Shown here piece by piece: positions 5,860 to 5,945 of a DNA stretch of 5,945 nucleotides. Every line of letters begins with the position of its first letter. Within the stretch, counting starts at the first letter, position 1. The stretch spans positions 1 through 5,945 of the forward strand of contig DOEZ01000147.1 of assembly GCA_003532715.1 (NCBI GenBank). The letters run 5' to 3'. A program made the position numbers and the translations under genes. The notes beneath the pieces were generated by a model. It was given only the letters and a program-made list of their open reading frames with translations, had not been told where the DNA came from and searched no databases. This DNA comes from Planctomycetaceae bacterium (GTDB taxonomy: Bacteria > Planctomycetota > Planctomycetia > Pirellulales > Thermoguttaceae).

Positions 5860-5865
5860 AAAGGA
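5860..5865 (+). promoter_or_regulatory. Ribosome binding site of the pseudopilin-like gene
   Basis: AAAGGA lies seven bases before ATG 5873. It selects that codon over the out-of-frame ATG at 5868, which is only two bases after the site. Confidence 0.65.
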
Positions 5866-5872
5866 ACATGCG

Positions 5873-5945
5873 ATGCGATTCGTTGGAAGGGCGCGCGGTC
5901 CGGCCGGCTTCACGCTCGTGGAACTGCTGGTGGTCATTGCCATCA
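5873..5945 (+). CDS. Prepilin-type N-terminal protein, partial (likely DUF1559 pseudopilin-like)
   Basis: Only the first 24 codons are present. They read a short basic leader MRFVGRARGPAG followed by FTLVELLVVIAI, the type IV prepilin / type II secretion pseudopilin signature. The expected peptidase cut is between Gly12 and Phe13, and the conserved Glu is at +5 of the mature protein. Known: this N-terminus is cleaved and N-methylated by a prepilin peptidase, and the hydrophobic helix then anchors or assembles the protein. Planctomycetes carry very many DUF1559 proteins with this start, often near PEP-CTERM genes, so that family is the likeliest identity. The rest of the gene, needed to prove it, lies beyond the right edge. 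The hairpin at 5799-5845 probably separates its transcript from the gene upstream. Confidence 0.85.
   Translation, partial: MRFVGRARGPAGFTLVELLVVIAI

Noticed and set aside
5868..5870. Alternative ATG for the pseudopilin-like gene
   Set aside because: It is out of frame with the prepilin signature and only two bases from the ribosome site.
4411..5943. Minus-strand open frame of 510 codons
   Set aside because: It lies antisense to the FecR gene end and the whole second PEP-CTERM gene, whose domains, signal peptide and sorting signal are clear. The translation is Arg/His/Val-rich with no recognisable motif, as expected opposite a GC3-rich gene.

Overview
The window looks like a piece of a planctomycete chromosome, most likely from the Pirellulales or a close relative. 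This rests on family content. There is a short ECF-type sigma factor of the Rhodopirellula/Verrucomicrobium type, a membrane FecR-domain protein, two PEP-CTERM surface proteins (one with a dockerin-like Ca-binding module), and the start of a pseudopilin-like gene with the GFTLVELLVVIAI signature. The DNA is GC-rich with GC-rich third codon positions, which produces long meaningless antisense reading frames. No mobile element, tRNA, rRNA or CRISPR array is visible.

Layout. Positions 1-1010 (minus strand) hold the N-terminal two thirds of a membrane sensor histidine kinase; its ATPase domain lies beyond the left edge. Positions 1011-1477 form a 467-base divergent intergenic region with no convincing gene. 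It carries a perfect 8-bp hairpin, a weak sigma54-like sequence facing the kinase, and a plausible promoter with an 11-base-period repeat facing the sigma factor. Positions 1478-1996 encode the sigma factor. Positions 2135-2845 encode a secreted beta-sandwich (LamG-like) PEP-CTERM protein. Positions 3027-4589 encode the single-pass FecR-domain putative anti-sigma factor. Positions 4666-5784 encode a second PEP-CTERM protein with two dockerin-like repeats. Positions 5873-5945 begin a prepilin-like protein, probably of the DUF1559 type. Hairpins with little or no U-tract follow the sigma gene, the first PEP-CTERM gene and the second PEP-CTERM gene. None is seen between the FecR gene and the second PEP-CTERM gene, so those two are the best candidates for co-transcription.

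Working together (inference). The sigma factor and the membrane FecR protein form a plausible surface-signalling pair. The FecR N-terminal helical domain would hold the sigma factor in the cytoplasm, and its external FecR and C-terminal domains would sense something at the surface. Two exported, probably exosortase-processed beta-sandwich proteins are interleaved with this pair and could be its targets, its sensors, or both. The exosortase itself is not in the window. The histidine kinase and the pseudopilin flank this unit and need not belong to it.
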